Shown: positions 49,834-59,312, counted from the stretch's first letter. The stretch is 64,000 nt of DNA from Streptomyces avermitilis MA-4680 = NBRC 14893 (GCF_000009765.2 NC_003155.5:8494001-8558000), one strand, 5' to 3'. Notes: generated by a model from the sequence alone, not told the origin. Numbers and translations are program-made.

Positions 49834-51357
49834 CTAGAAGAAGCCCAGCTTCTTCGGCGAGTACGACACCAGTAGGTTCTTCGTCTGCTGGTAGTGGTCC
49901 AGCATCATCTTGTGGGTCTCGCGGCCGATGCCCGAGCCCTTGTAGCCGCCGAACGCCGCGTGGGCCGGGTAGGCGTGGTAGCAGTTCGTCCAGACGCGGC
50001 CCGCCTGGATGGCACGGCCCGCGCGGTACGCGGTGTTGATGTCCCGCGTCCATACGCCCGCGCCGAGCCCGTACAGCGTGTCGTTGGCGATCTTGATGGC
50101 GTCGTCGAAGTCATTGAACGACGTCACCGAGACGACCGGACCGAAGATCTCCTCCTGGAAGATCCGCATACGGTTGTCGCCCTCGAAGATGGTCGGCTGG
50201 ACGTAGTAACCGCCCTTCAACTCACCGTCGTGCTCGATGCGTTCGCCGCCGGTGAGGATCTTCGCGCCCTCCTGCCGGCCGATGTCCAGATAGGAGAGGA
50301 TCTTCTCCAGCTGGTCGTTGGACGCCTGGGCGCCGATCATCGTGTCCGTGTCGAGCGGGTGACCGGTCTTGATCAGCTCGGTGCGGGCGACCGCCGCCTC
50401 CATGAACTCGGCGTACTGGCCGCGCTGGACGAGCGCCCGGGACGGGCAGGTGCACACCTCGCCCTGGTTGAGGGCGAACATCGTGAAGCCTTCGAGCGCC
50501 TTGTCACGGAAGTCGTCGTTCGCCGACCAGACGTCGTCGAAGAAGATGTTCGGGGACTTGCCGCCGAGTTCGAGCGTGACCGGGGTGATGTTCTCGGAGG
50601 CGTACTGCATGATCAGCCGCCCCGTCGTGGTCTCGCCGGTGAACGCCACCTTCGCCACCCGCGGGCTGGACGCGAGCGGTTTGCCCGCCTCCACCCCGAA
50701 CCCGTTGACGATGTTCAGCACGCCCGGCGGCAGCAGGTCGGCCACCAGGCTCAGCCAGTAGTGGATGGACGCCGGGGTCTGTTCGGCGGGCTTGAGGACG
50801 ACCGCGTTGCCCGCCGCGAGGGCCGGGGCGAGCTTCCACGTCGCCATCAGGATCGGGAAGTTCCACGGGATGATCTGCGCGACCACGCCGAGCGGCTCGT
50901 GGAAGTGGTACGCGACCGTGTCGTCGTCGACCTCGCCGAGGGAACCCTCCTGCGCGCGGATCGCGCCCGCGAAGTAGCGGAAGTGGTCGATGGCCAGCGG
51001 AATGTCCGCGGCCAGCGTCTCACGGACCGGTTTGCCGTTCTCCCAGCTCTCCGCGACCGCCAGCTTCTCCAGGTTCGCCTCCATCCGGTCGGCGATGCGG
51101 CGGAGGATGTCGGAGCGCTCCGCCACGGACGTGCGGCCCCAGGCGGGGGCGACCGCGTGCGCGGCGTCGAGCGCGCGCTCCACGTCCTCGGCCGTGCCCC
51201 GCGCGATCTCCGTGAACGGCTGCCCGTTCACCGGGCTCGGGTTCTCGAAGTACTGTCCGCGGGCCGGCGGCACGTACTCGCCGCCGATGAAGTGGTCATA
51301 GCGCGCCTGGTAGGAGACGATCGCGCCGTCGGTGCCGGGCGCTGCGAAACGGGTCAT
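49834..51357 (-). CDS. Aldehyde dehydrogenase, ExaC/AldB type
   Basis: 507 residues, full-length. The start IVSYQARYDHFIGGEYVPPA, IPWNFPILMATWKLAPALAAGNAVVLKPAEQTP, VTLELGGKSPNIFFDD (glutamate near 275) and NQGEVCTCPSRALV (catalytic cysteine near 310) agree with acetaldehyde/ethanol-linked enzymes like ExaC and AldB. Probable reaction: acetaldehyde or a related aldehyde to the acid with NAD. It lies next to the GAF-type regulator at 51481, which is the usual pairing. DUF779, often the neighbour, is instead at 10830-11198. Confidence 0.93.
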   Translation of the reverse strand: MTRFAAPGTDGAIVSYQARYDHFIGGEYVPPARGQYFENPSPVNGQPFTEIARGTAEDVERALDAAHAVAPAWGRTSVAERSDILRRIADRMEANLEKLAVAESWENGKPVRETLAADIPLAIDHFRYFAGAIRAQEGSLGEVDDDTVAYHFHEPLGVVAQIIPWNFPILMATWKLAPALAAGNAVVLKPAEQTPASIHYWLSLVADLLPPGVLNIVNGFGVEAGKPLASSPRVAKVAFTGETTTGRLIMQYASENITPVTLELGGKSPNIFFDDVWSANDDFRDKALEGFTMFALNQGEVCTCPSRALVQRGQYAEFMEAAVARTELIKTGHPLDTDTMIGAQASNDQLEKILSYLDIGRQEGAKILTGGERIEHDGELKGGYYVQPTIFEGDNRMRIFQEEIFGPVVSVTSFNDFDDAIKIANDTLYGLGAGVWTRDINTAYRAGRAIQAGRVWTNCYHAYPAHAAFGGYKGSGIGRETHKMMLDHYQQTKNLLVSYSPKKLGFF

Positions 51358-51480
51358 GCTGGCCTGCCTCCCTCAGAAGCGCTGCCCGCCGTTGGGCAGC
51401 TCTCGGCGCGAGGCTAGGGACGAGGACGTTGCAACGACGTTGCGGACCTCGCGCCCCCGGGCGCGGCGGGGCGCGGTGCC

Positions 51481-52857
51481 TCACCGGGGCGCCGAACGGG
51501 CCCAACCCGCCGGCGCCGACAGCTCGTACTCCAGCTCGTCGAGGCGTGCCCTCACCGGCGCCGTCGGCCGCACCGCCGCCAGCGCACGCCATACGTCGAG
51601 ATCGTCCTCGCCCCACGGCGCGTGCGCCCAGTCCGCCAGCAGATCGGGGTCGCGGCGCGCGATGAGCGCCGTACGCAGTCCGTCGGCGATCCTGCGCCGC
51701 AGCCGGGCCACCGCCGGAGCCTGCGAACCGGGCAGCAACGGACCCGCGTACGCCGCCACGGCCGCCGTGACCGCCCCGGTCCCAAGACGCCGCTCCACGA
51801 CCGCCACGTCGGACTCCACCGCGGCCGTGAGCCGGTAGGGGCGCGAGGCCAGCAGACCGGGACCGAGGAGGCGGCGCAGCCTGGCCAGTTCGGCGCGCAG
51901 CGTCACCGGTGTCACCGACTCGTCCTCGTACAGCGCGCACAGCAGCTCGTCGCCGGTCAGCCCCTCGGGATGGTGGGCCAGCAGCACCAGGATCTCGCTG
52001 TGCCGGCGGCTGAGCCGGATCTTCCGCCCGCCCGCGAGGAGCTGTGCCTCGTCGCGGCCCAGCGCGGTCAGTTCGAGCGTGTCCGCCGTGCCGCGCGCCG
52101 GCGCGAGCAGCGCCAGCTGGGACTCGGCCGCCCGTGCCACCGCCTGTACGAAGCCGAGGCTGTGCGGATGCGCGAGCCCGTCCCCGCCGGTGATGTCGAC
52201 CGCGCCGAGCACCCGCCCGGTGCGTGGATCGTGCACCGGCGCCGCCGCGCACGTCCATGGCTGGACCCGCCGGATGAAGTGCTCGGCCGCGAACACCTGC
52301 ACCGGCCGGTCCAACGCCACAGCGGTCCCCGGCGCGTTCGTCCCGACCGCGCTCTCCGCCCAGCGCGCACCCGGCACGAAGTTCATCCCGTCCGCCCGCT
52401 GGCGCACCGCCGGATGCCCCTCGACCCACAGCAGCCTGCCCTGCGCGTCGCACACCGCCAGCAGATGCTCCCCGTCCGCCGCGAACGTGCCCATCAGCTC
52501 ACGGAACAACGGCATCACCGGTGCGAGCGGGTGCTCCGCCCGGTACGAGCCGAGGTCGCCGTCGGTGAGCTCCACGCTCGCGGTGCCGTCCGGGCCCACC
52601 CCGGCCCGCGCGGAACGCCGCCAGGAGTCGGCCACCACGGAACGCACCGGCCGTGGCACCGTGCCCGCCGCCGTGCCCGCCGCTGTGAACGTCTCGTGGG
52701 CACGGCGCAGCGCCCGCACACGCTCGGCGGGGTCGGCACCCGGCTCCAGTGCCACCCATGGATCGGACAACTCGGCCTCCCCGGAAGGCGATGCGGCGGC
52801 GATGCGGCTGAGGACATCGTCACTCCCGGGTTCGGCACGGACAACCGTTTCGACCAC
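51481..52857 (-). CDS. GAF-domain transcriptional regulator (AcoR-like, without AAA domain)
   Basis: 458 residues. The N-terminal part SVVADSWRRSARAGVGPDG is the AcoR-type start; a GAF domain (about 130-255) contains NFVPGARWAESAVGTNAPGTAV and RRVQPWTCAAAPVHDPRTGRVLGAVDITGG. Instead of a sigma-54 AAA domain, the C-terminal half has a winged-HTH-like region (IRLSRRHSEILVLLAHHPEGLTGDELLCALYEDE, about 290-350). It lies just upstream of, and on the same strand as, the aldehyde dehydrogenase and probably activates it in response to aldehydes or alcohols. Confidence 0.87.
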   Translation of the reverse strand: MVETVVRAEPGSDDVLSRIAAASPSGEAELSDPWVALEPGADPAERVRALRRAHETFTAAGTAAGTVPRPVRSVVADSWRRSARAGVGPDGTASVELTDGDLGSYRAEHPLAPVMPLFRELMGTFAADGEHLLAVCDAQGRLLWVEGHPAVRQRADGMNFVPGARWAESAVGTNAPGTAVALDRPVQVFAAEHFIRRVQPWTCAAAPVHDPRTGRVLGAVDITGGDGLAHPHSLGFVQAVARAAESQLALLAPARGTADTLELTALGRDEAQLLAGGRKIRLSRRHSEILVLLAHHPEGLTGDELLCALYEDESVTPVTLRAELARLRRLLGPGLLASRPYRLTAAVESDVAVVERRLGTGAVTAAVAAYAGPLLPGSQAPAVARLRRRIADGLRTALIARRDPDLLADWAHAPWGEDDLDVWRALAAVRPTAPVRARLDELEYELSAPAGWARSAPR

Positions 52858-52879
52858 GTCGGCCCGAACGAGCGCATCG

Positions 52880-53479
52880 TCAGGCGAAGTTGACGAGCCT
52901 CATGTACCGGACCCAGTCCCAGTTCGGCCCCGGATCGGTGTGGTCCGTCCCCGGCACCTCGTAGTGGCCGATGATGTGCGCCCGGTCCTTCGGAATGCCG
53001 TACTGGGCGCAGATCGCCGCCGTCAGCCTGGCGGACTCCTCGTACAGGGCGTCGGTGAAGTACGCGGGCTGGTCCACCCACCCCTCGTGCTCGATGCCGA
53101 TGCTGCGCGTGTTGTAGTCCCAGTTGCCCGCGTGCCAGGCGATGTCGCGCTCCCGGACGCACTGCGCGACGTGCCCGTCGGCGGACCGTACGACGTAGTG
53201 CGCGGACACGCCCTTCTGTGGGTTCCGGAAGATGTCCAGCGTCGTCGGGTACGTCTCCTGCGTCACGTGGATGACCACGTAGTCGAGGGGATAGCTCGAA
53301 GGGCGGCTGGACGCCGTGTAGTTGGACGTGCTGGCCGCCGTCCACTCGGCGGACGGATAGTCGACGGCCCGGGGCTCGGCGCCGGCCTGCGCGGCGGGCA
53401 ATAACGCGTAGGGGACCGCGGCGACGGCCGCGCCCTTCAGCAGCTGCCGTCTGCTGGGCAGCGCTCTGGCTCGCTCCAT
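52880..53479 (-). CDS. Secreted N-acetylmuramoyl-L-alanine amidase (PGRP type)
   Basis: 199 residues with a TAT signal (SRRQLLKGAAVAAVPYALLPAAQAGA, first 35). The zinc amidase_2 domain has DYVVIHVTQE (Zn His), SAHYVVRSADGHVAQCV, IAWHAGNWDYNTRSIGIEHEGW and IIGHYEVPGTDHTDPGPNWDW. It lacks the wall-binding tail of the larger amidase at 37505 and is a compact single-domain hydrolase acting on peptidoglycan outside the cell. It stands alone; the start is the ATG at 53479. Confidence 0.92.
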   Translation of the reverse strand: MERARALPSRRQLLKGAAVAAVPYALLPAAQAGAEPRAVDYPSAEWTAASTSNYTASSRPSSYPLDYVVIHVTQETYPTTLDIFRNPQKGVSAHYVVRSADGHVAQCVRERDIAWHAGNWDYNTRSIGIEHEGWVDQPAYFTDALYEESARLTAAICAQYGIPKDRAHIIGHYEVPGTDHTDPGPNWDWVRYMRLVNFA

Positions 53480-54060
53480 GGGGGAAGCACCTTTCTGCGT
53501 GGGGGAGAGGAAGGGGGAGGGGGAGTCGTGTGCCGGGTGCTCAACGCCGAAGCCCCGCGGCCCTTTCCCGCGGCCGCGCGTGGGTCGGAGCGCTTCCTCC
53601 GGCGGGCGAGTCGATGCGGGCGTCGCTCATGGCTGCACGGCTCCGTTCTGCCGAAGGTCGGGCGAGGGGGTCGCGTCGAGACGGACACGGGCGGTCTCGG
53701 CTGTGCGCCCGTGGTGGCGCCGCAACGATCAGCACCACGACCCCGGCCATCATCCACGCGCCGACGACCGGTCCCGGGTACGACACGGGCGTGGTCGGCG
53801 CCGCTCCGGAACAGGACCTCGCGCGGCCCGGTCACCTCGCGCCGCAGCCCCGGAATCGTCTCCCTCGACATGTGAAACCCCCCATCCACCAGGACACACA
53901 GCCGTCCGCCCGACGGCTGCCCCTCACGTGAATGACGGTACGGCGCTTGCCGGTTGGGCAGGAAGAGCGCGGCGTCTTCGGTGGACAACCACGGGACTGT
54001 GGACAACTCCGTCACCCACAAGGGGGATGGAGACACCCATGAGAGGGACGGGGCGCCGGC
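53480..54060. other. Intergenic region without a supported gene
   Basis: A minus-strand GTG frame (53786) encodes one hydrophobic stretch (VVGAWMMAGVVVLIVAAPPR) and then a long Arg/Pro/Ser tail with no family likeness. It may be a decayed small membrane-protein gene. No other coding signal is seen. Confidence 0.4.
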
Positions 54061-55299
54061 CTACCGGTGCGTCGCCGCGCGGGCACTGTCCTGTGCCCGT
54101 TCCGCCACCGCCGCCGGGTCGTCGAGCACCGCCCGCACCACCGCGTGCGCGGCCCCCAGCAGCGGCCCCTCGGAACCGAGCCGCGAGACGGACACCGCGC
54201 AGGCGGGACCGGCCGTGCGCCGGGCCAGCTCCCGTTCCAGCGACGGCAGCAGCCAGGGCGCCAGGCCCGCCAGCGCACCGCCCAGCACGACCGTCTCCGG
54301 ATCCAGCAGATTGACCGCCCCGGTCAGCGCGATACCGAGCGCGGTCCCGGCGTCGCGCAGCGCCCCGCGTACGTCCTCGTCCCCCTGAGCCGCGCGCTCG
54401 GCCAGCAGCCCGACGCGGTCCTCGCCGGGCTCCAGACCGGCCGCGCGCAGCACGGCCTCCTCGCCCGCGTACTGCTCCAGACAGCCGTGCCCGCCGCAGG
54501 GGCACTCCGGTCCGTCCGGGTGCACGGGCACATGCCCCAGCTCGCCCGCGAAACCGCGGGTCCCGCGCAGCAGCCGCCCGTCCACGACCACCGCGCCGCC
54601 GATGCCGATCTCCGCCGACACATGGAGGAAGTCGCGTGGCGTGCCGTCGCCCAGCCAGAGTTCCGCGAGGCCGCCGAAGTTGGCCTCGTTGTCCACGGTC
54701 AGCGGCAGCTCGTCGGGCAGCAGCGCGCCGAGGTCCGTGTCGTGCCAGTCGAGGTTCGGGGCACGGACCACGGTCCTGGCGTCCCGCGCGACCAGACCCG
54801 GTACGGCCACGGCGAGGCCCGCGGGCCACAGCCCTTCCTGTTCCGCCTCGGCGACGACCCGGCGCACCAGCCGGGTGAGTTCCCCGATCACCGCCGCGGG
54901 CTCCCGGCCCCGGTTGGTGCCGTTCCGTACGGCCCGTGCCCGCACCGCGCCGCGCAGATCGACCGCGCACACGGCGAGGTGGTCGACGCCGATCTCCGCA
55001 CCGATCCCGGCCGGTCCGCGTCCGCTGACCGCGAGGGCCGAACCCGGGCGTCCCACCCGGCCGGGGCGCTCGGGCCCCAGCTCCTCGAGGAGCCCCGAGC
55101 GGATCAGTTCGTCGACCAGGGTGGAGACGGCCGCCCGGGTCAGGCCGATGTGCGAGGCGACGGCGGCGCGGGACAGCGGTCCCTCGGCGCTCACGGTGTG
55201 CATCACCCGCGCCAGGTTGCGGCGGCGCATGCCCTGTTGCGTGTCGGGCAGCCGACGGCCCCGGCCGGCCGGGTGTGCCTCGTGCAGCGGTGCGGTCAT
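54061..55299 (-). CDS. ROK-family regulator (XylR-like)
   Basis: 412 residues. N-terminal winged HTH (MRRRNLARVMHTVSAEGPLSRAAVASHIGLTRAAVSTLVDELIRSGLLEE, about 24-75) followed by a ROK kinase-like domain (about 95-400) with the sugar-binding and zinc motif CPCGGHGCLEQYAG (about 265-280), DNEANFGGLAEL and EIGIGGAVVVDGRLLRGTRGFAGELGH. It lies 37 bp downstream of xylB on the same strand, so it is the likely xylose-responsive repressor (XylR) of xylA/xylB. ATG at 55299 follows GGGAGG. Confidence 0.9.
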   Translation of the reverse strand: MTAPLHEAHPAGRGRRLPDTQQGMRRRNLARVMHTVSAEGPLSRAAVASHIGLTRAAVSTLVDELIRSGLLEELGPERPGRVGRPGSALAVSGRGPAGIGAEIGVDHLAVCAVDLRGAVRARAVRNGTNRGREPAAVIGELTRLVRRVVAEAEQEGLWPAGLAVAVPGLVARDARTVVRAPNLDWHDTDLGALLPDELPLTVDNEANFGGLAELWLGDGTPRDFLHVSAEIGIGGAVVVDGRLLRGTRGFAGELGHVPVHPDGPECPCGGHGCLEQYAGEEAVLRAAGLEPGEDRVGLLAERAAQGDEDVRGALRDAGTALGIALTGAVNLLDPETVVLGGALAGLAPWLLPSLERELARRTAGPACAVSVSRLGSEGPLLGAAHAVVRAVLDDPAAVAERAQDSARAATHR

Positions 55300-55336
55300 G
55301 CCTCCCTCGAATCTCGTCGGCGCGGGCCTCGACGCG

Positions 55337-56782
55337 TCAGCGCCGGTCCGGTTCCCGCTCCAGCAGCGGCGCCGCGTCGGAGAGTACCCCGGAGATCCTG
55401 GCCAGCGTCGCCTCGTCCCGTTCCACGGCATCGAGCACCGGCCCGTGAGCCGTGTCCCAGCGCCGGGCCACCGCCGCCGGATCCTCGCCCGTCAGCACCC
55501 CGGCGGCCTGCGCCGCGGCGCCGAGCGCGACCAGCTCCCTGGCCTCGGGCACCTGAACGGGACGCCCCGACAGCCGGCGTACCGTCTGCTGCCACGCCGT
55601 GCCCCGTGCCCCGCCCCCGATGAGCAGCAGCGGAGCCGAGCGGTCCGCGTCCGCGTCGAGTACCAGGTCGAGGGCGCCCAGCAGTGCGTGGACCGCTCCG
55701 TCGTAGGCCGCCTGGAGCAGCTGTCCGCCCGTCGTGTCGTGCCGCAGTCCGTGCAGCAGACCCGAGGCGTGCGGCAGATCCGGGGTGCGCTCGCCGTCCA
55801 GGTAAGGGAGCAGGGTCACGCCCGTGCCCGGCTCCACCGCCTCCCGGTCCAGGCCGAGCAGCGCGGCGACGCGGTCGACGGCGAGGGTGCAGTTGAGCGT
55901 GCAGGCCAGCGGCAGCCAGTCGCCGCGCGCGTCGGCGAAGCCCGCCACGGTCCCGGTGGGGTCGGCGGGGCGCCGGGTCGAGACCGCGTACACCGTGCCG
56001 GAGGTGCCGAGGCTCAGTACCGGCGTGCCCGGGCGCAGGCCGAGGCCCAGCGCGGCGGCCGCGTTGTCGCCGGTGCCCGGGGCGACCAGAGTGCCCTTGG
56101 AGAACGGCAGGTCATGGCTGTCGCGCACGGTGCCGACGACCTCACCCGGGCGCACCACGCGGGGCAGCAGCGCCGGATCGAGGCCCACATGCGTGAGGAC
56201 CTCCTCGTCGTACGACTCCGTCGCGGACGCCCACCAGCCCGTACCGGAGACATCACCGCGGTCGGTCGTGCCCTGTCCCGTGAGGCGTTCGGTGAGGTAG
56301 TCGTGCGGCAGGCGTACCGCGGCGGTCGCGCGGACCGCCTCGGGCTCGTGCTCCGTCAGCCAGGCCCACTTCGTGACCGTGAACGAGGGGCCCGGCACGC
56401 TGCCCGTGCGCTCGGCCCAGGCCTTCGGGCCGCCCAGTTCCTCGATCAGCCGGCGGGCTTGCGGCGCCGAGCGCACGTCGTTCCACAGCAGTGCCGGGCG
56501 CACCGGGTCGCCGTGCGCGTCGAGGGTGACGAGGCCGTGCTGCTGGCCGCCGACCGAGATCGCCGCCGCCTCGTGTGCCGCGTCGCCGCACTGGTGCAGG
56601 GCCTCGCACAGGGCGTCCCACCACTGCCGCGGATCACTCTCGCGGCCCGCCCCGGCGGAGACGGTGTGGGGCGCCTGGCCGCTCGCCACCACCCGTCCGG
56701 TCGATGCGTCGACCACCAGGGCCTTGGTGGACTGGGTGGATGTGTCCACACCGACGACGAGCGGACCCTCGGCTGCTGACAT
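55337..56782 (-). CDS. xylB: Xylulokinase
   Basis: 481-residue FGGY-family kinase: VGVDTSTQSTKALVVDASTG at the N-terminus, the catalytic region WNDVRSAPQA, DYLTERLTG, GTGDNAAAALGLGLRPG and GGGARGTAWQQTVRRLSGRPV. It phosphorylates D-xylulose made by XylA. The ATG at 56782 gives MSAAEGPLVVGVD; the upstream open frame is shadow. It is divergent from xylA and followed by the ROK regulator. Confidence 0.95.
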   Translation of the reverse strand: MSAAEGPLVVGVDTSTQSTKALVVDASTGRVVASGQAPHTVSAGAGRESDPRQWWDALCEALHQCGDAAHEAAAISVGGQQHGLVTLDAHGDPVRPALLWNDVRSAPQARRLIEELGGPKAWAERTGSVPGPSFTVTKWAWLTEHEPEAVRATAAVRLPHDYLTERLTGQGTTDRGDVSGTGWWASATESYDEEVLTHVGLDPALLPRVVRPGEVVGTVRDSHDLPFSKGTLVAPGTGDNAAAALGLGLRPGTPVLSLGTSGTVYAVSTRRPADPTGTVAGFADARGDWLPLACTLNCTLAVDRVAALLGLDREAVEPGTGVTLLPYLDGERTPDLPHASGLLHGLRHDTTGGQLLQAAYDGAVHALLGALDLVLDADADRSAPLLLIGGGARGTAWQQTVRRLSGRPVQVPEARELVALGAAAQAAGVLTGEDPAAVARRWDTAHGPVLDAVERDEATLARISGVLSDAAPLLEREPDRR

Positions 56783-56836
56783 CGGGCTCTCCCTCTTCCG
56801 CGGCTCGCGGGATCTGGCCTGTTGGGAACGGAAACA

Positions 56837-56960
56837 CCTCTGGGACCACAACGCCTCTGGGCACCCAGTACCTCTGGAACGAAAACACCTCGTCTCCCGG
56901 CGGAGACACATCCTCTCTTCCCAGAGATGCCTCCGCATACTAATTTGTTAACCGCCATGA
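56837..56960. promoter_or_regulatory. Divergent xylB/xylA promoter region with 17-bp spaced repeats
   Basis: CCTCTGG occurs at 56837, 56854 and 56871, exactly 17 bp apart, and a CCTCGTC follows at 56888, also 17 bp on. The flanks GGAACGGAAACACCT (about 56826) and GGAACGAAAACACCT (about 56876) are near copies. TAATTTGTTAAC (56940-56951) lies by the xylA start; the minus strand there gives TTAGTAT, a -10-like box for xylB. The ROK protein is the likely binder. Confidence 0.55.
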
Positions 56961-56992
56961 CGAAATAGTCGGAGCAAGCAAGGAGCCGCGAC

Positions 56993-58159
56993 ATGAACTA
57001 CCAGCCCACCCCCGAGGACAGGTTCACCTTCGGCCTGTGGACCGTCGGCTGGCAGGGAAGGGACCCGTTCGGCGACGCCACCCGGCGCGCCCTGGACCCG
57101 GTCGAGACGGTGCAGCGCCTCGCCGGGCTCGGTGCCCACGGAGTGACCTTCCACGACGACGACCTGATCCCCTTCGGGTCCTCGGACACCGAGCGCGAGT
57201 CGCACATCAAGCGCTTCCGGCAGGCCCTCGACGCCACCGGCATGGCCGTGCCGATGGCCACCACCAACCTCTTCACGCACCCCGTCTTCAAGGACGGGGC
57301 GTTCACCGCCAACGACCGGGACGTCCGCCGTTACGCCCTGCGCAAGACGATCCGCAACATCGACCTCGCGGCCGAGCTGGGGGCGAAGACGTACGTCGCC
57401 TGGGGCGGCCGGGAGGGTGCCGAGTCCGGCGCCGCCAAGGACGTACGCGTCGCACTCGACCGGATGAAGGAGGCCTTCGACCTCCTCGGCGAGTACGTCA
57501 CCGCCCAGGGCTACGACCTGCGTTTCGCCATCGAGCCCAAGCCGAACGAGCCGCGCGGCGACATCCTGCTGCCGACCGTCGGCCACGCGCTGGCGTTCAT
57601 CGAGCGCCTGGAACGCCCGGAGCTGTACGGCGTCAACCCCGAGGTGGGTCACGAGCAGATGGCCGGGCTGAACTTCCCGCACGGCATCGCCCAGGCCCTG
57701 TGGGCGGGCAAGCTCTTCCACATCGACCTCAACGGCCAGTCCGGCATCAAGTACGACCAGGACCTGCGCTTCGGGGCGGGCGATCTGCGCGCCGCCTTCT
57801 GGCTGGTCGACCTTCTGGAGAGCGCCGGCTACGAGGGCCCGAAGCACTTCGACTTCAAGCCGCCGCGGACGGAGGACCTCGACGGCGTGTGGGCCTCGGC
57901 CGCGGGCTGCATGCGCAACTACCTCATCCTCAAGGAGCGTACGGCCGCCTTCCGCGCCGACCCCGAGGTCCAGGAGGCGCTGCGCGCCGCGCGGCTGGAC
58001 GAGCTGGCGCAGCCCACCGCCGGGGACGGTCTGACGGCGCTGCTCGCCGACCGTACGGCGTTCGAGGACTTCGACGTGGAGGCGGCCGCCGCGCGGGGGA
58101 TGGCCTTCGAGCAGTTGGACCAGCTGGCGATGGACCACCTGCTGGGGGCGCGTGGCTGA
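56993..58159 (+). CDS. xylA: Xylose isomerase
   Basis: 388 residues, the usual actinobacterial length. Start NYQPTPEDRFTFGLWTVGWQGRDPFG; active-site histidine in GVTFHDDDLIPFG (near 54), KTYVAWGGREGAE, metal-binding IEPKPNEPRGDI (Glu near 181), NPEVGHEQMAGLNF (Glu/His near 217-220) and KLFHIDLNGQSGIKYDQD. It interconverts D-xylose and D-xylulose. Next to xylB it forms the standard xylose route. It has GGAG a few bases before the ATG. Confidence 0.97.
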   Translation: MNYQPTPEDRFTFGLWTVGWQGRDPFGDATRRALDPVETVQRLAGLGAHGVTFHDDDLIPFGSSDTERESHIKRFRQALDATGMAVPMATTNLFTHPVFKDGAFTANDRDVRRYALRKTIRNIDLAAELGAKTYVAWGGREGAESGAAKDVRVALDRMKEAFDLLGEYVTAQGYDLRFAIEPKPNEPRGDILLPTVGHALAFIERLERPELYGVNPEVGHEQMAGLNFPHGIAQALWAGKLFHIDLNGQSGIKYDQDLRFGAGDLRAAFWLVDLLESAGYEGPKHFDFKPPRTEDLDGVWASAAGCMRNYLILKERTAAFRADPEVQEALRAARLDELAQPTAGDGLTALLADRTAFEDFDVEAAAARGMAFEQLDQLAMDHLLGARG

Positions 58160-58292
58160 TCGCGTTGCGGAGCGGCCATGCGATCGGTCTCCGCGCGGAA
58201 TTGCTCCGGAATCGTGCGGTCCATGGCATCGGTCCGTATCAACTTCCGCGCGGGGGTCGCGTCATGACCGGTTCGAGGCGACTCTGGACGGT

Positions 58293-59312
58293 ATGGCCAT
58301 GCCGCCCGTACCGCCTCAGCCGCCGGGAGAGAACCCGCATCCCCACAACGGGGGCTTCGGGCCGCCGCCGGGTGTGCCGCCCGGCGGCCATGGACCACCG
58401 ACCGATGACTACGGGACGTCGTCCGGGGGGTACGTCTCCAGCGGATACGGTCCGCCGCAGGGCGGCGGGAACTGGTCGTCGGGGCAGGGCGGGGGAGAAG
58501 GATGGCCACCCGGACAGGGCGGGGGAGAAGGATGGCCACCCGGGCAGGGCGGGGGAGAAGGATGGCCACCCGGACAGGGCGGGGGCGGAGGATGGCCGCC
58601 GCCGCCCTCGGGACCGCCCGGCGGTCCGGGGCGCCGCCGCAACGTGCTCTTCATCGTGCTCGCCGTGGTCGTGACCTTGGGAGCCGTGACCGCCGTGGTG
58701 CTGATGGCCAATGGCAGGGGTGACGGCTCGACCGACAAGAAGTCACCCGCCGAGAGCAGCAAGGGCACGGGCCGCTCGCCCACGCCGTCGCTGAGCATCC
58801 CGTCCGCGATTCCCAGCGAGATTCCCACGGAACTGCCCTCCGGGTTCCCCTCGAAACTGCCCAGCGGCTTCCCCAGTGGCCTTCCCAGCGACTTTCCCAG
58901 CGACTTCCCGAGTGAGTTGCCGAGCGGCCTCGAGTCGCTCTTCGCGGCCCCGGCGGGCGACGAAGTGCCGTACTACATGCTGAAGAAGGGCGACTGCTTC
59001 GACACCAGCGTCAGCCGGCCCGGCCAGGCCGCCAAGCGCTCCTGCCGCACGCCGCACGACGCGGAAGTCGTGAAAGTGACGGAGTTGAAGGGCGGTTACG
59101 CGACCGACGCCGCGCTGAAGAAGGCGGCGGCGGGCCTGTGCGAGGCGTCGCTGGCGCGCACGGAGGCCCAGCACGCCGCCGGTACCGTGCGTGGCACGCT
59201 CGTGCAGTATCCGGACACGGCGGGATACAAGCTCGGCATCGACAAGGTCGCGTGCAGCCTGACCGCGGACGTCGGTGGTGGGGACCGCAAGTTCACCGCG
59301 CCGCTGAAGTGA
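58293..59312 (+). CDS. Repeat-rich membrane protein with extracellular septum-formation-like domain
   Basis: About 339 residues. A Gly/Pro-rich cytoplasmic N-terminus (1-110) contains four 10-residue repeats of GQGGGEGWPP type. A single membrane helix (VLFIVLAVVVTLGAVTAVVLMA, about 117-138) is followed by a Ser/Pro linker with repeated PSGFPS/PSDFPS units (about 165-215) and a C-terminal domain with GDCFDTS and SCRTPHDAEVVKVTEL, a pattern seen in septum-formation-type and DUF4333-like lipoprotein domains. The cysteines probably form disulphides outside. ATG at 58293 or 58299; no strong ribosome-binding site. Function unknown; no operon partner. Confidence 0.75.
   Translation: MAMPPVPPQPPGENPHPHNGGFGPPPGVPPGGHGPPTDDYGTSSGGYVSSGYGPPQGGGNWSSGQGGGEGWPPGQGGGEGWPPGQGGGEGWPPGQGGGGGWPPPPSGPPGGPGRRRNVLFIVLAVVVTLGAVTAVVLMANGRGDGSTDKKSPAESSKGTGRSPTPSLSIPSAIPSEIPTELPSGFPSKLPSGFPSGLPSDFPSDFPSELPSGLESLFAAPAGDEVPYYMLKKGDCFDTSVSRPGQAAKRSCRTPHDAEVVKVTELKGGYATDAALKKAAAGLCEASLARTEAQHAAGTVRGTLVQYPDTAGYKLGIDKVACSLTADVGGGDRKFTAPLK
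58481..58600 (+). repeat. Four tandem copies of a 30-bp coding repeat
   Basis: Units start at 58481, 58511, 58541 and 58571; the core GCGGGGGAGAAGGATGGCC is nearly identical in the first three, and the last is diverged. They encode the Gly-Trp-Pro-Pro decapeptide repeats of the membrane protein, so copy changes keep the frame. Confidence 0.95.

Noticed and set aside
53541..53873. Small membrane protein gene between the amidase and the ROK regulator
   Set aside because: Only one hydrophobic stretch is visible, frames change around it, and no family or SD supports it.
58481..58600. 30-bp repeats as a CRISPR array
   Set aside because: No spacers; the repeats are in frame in a coding sequence with Gly/Trp/Pro content.
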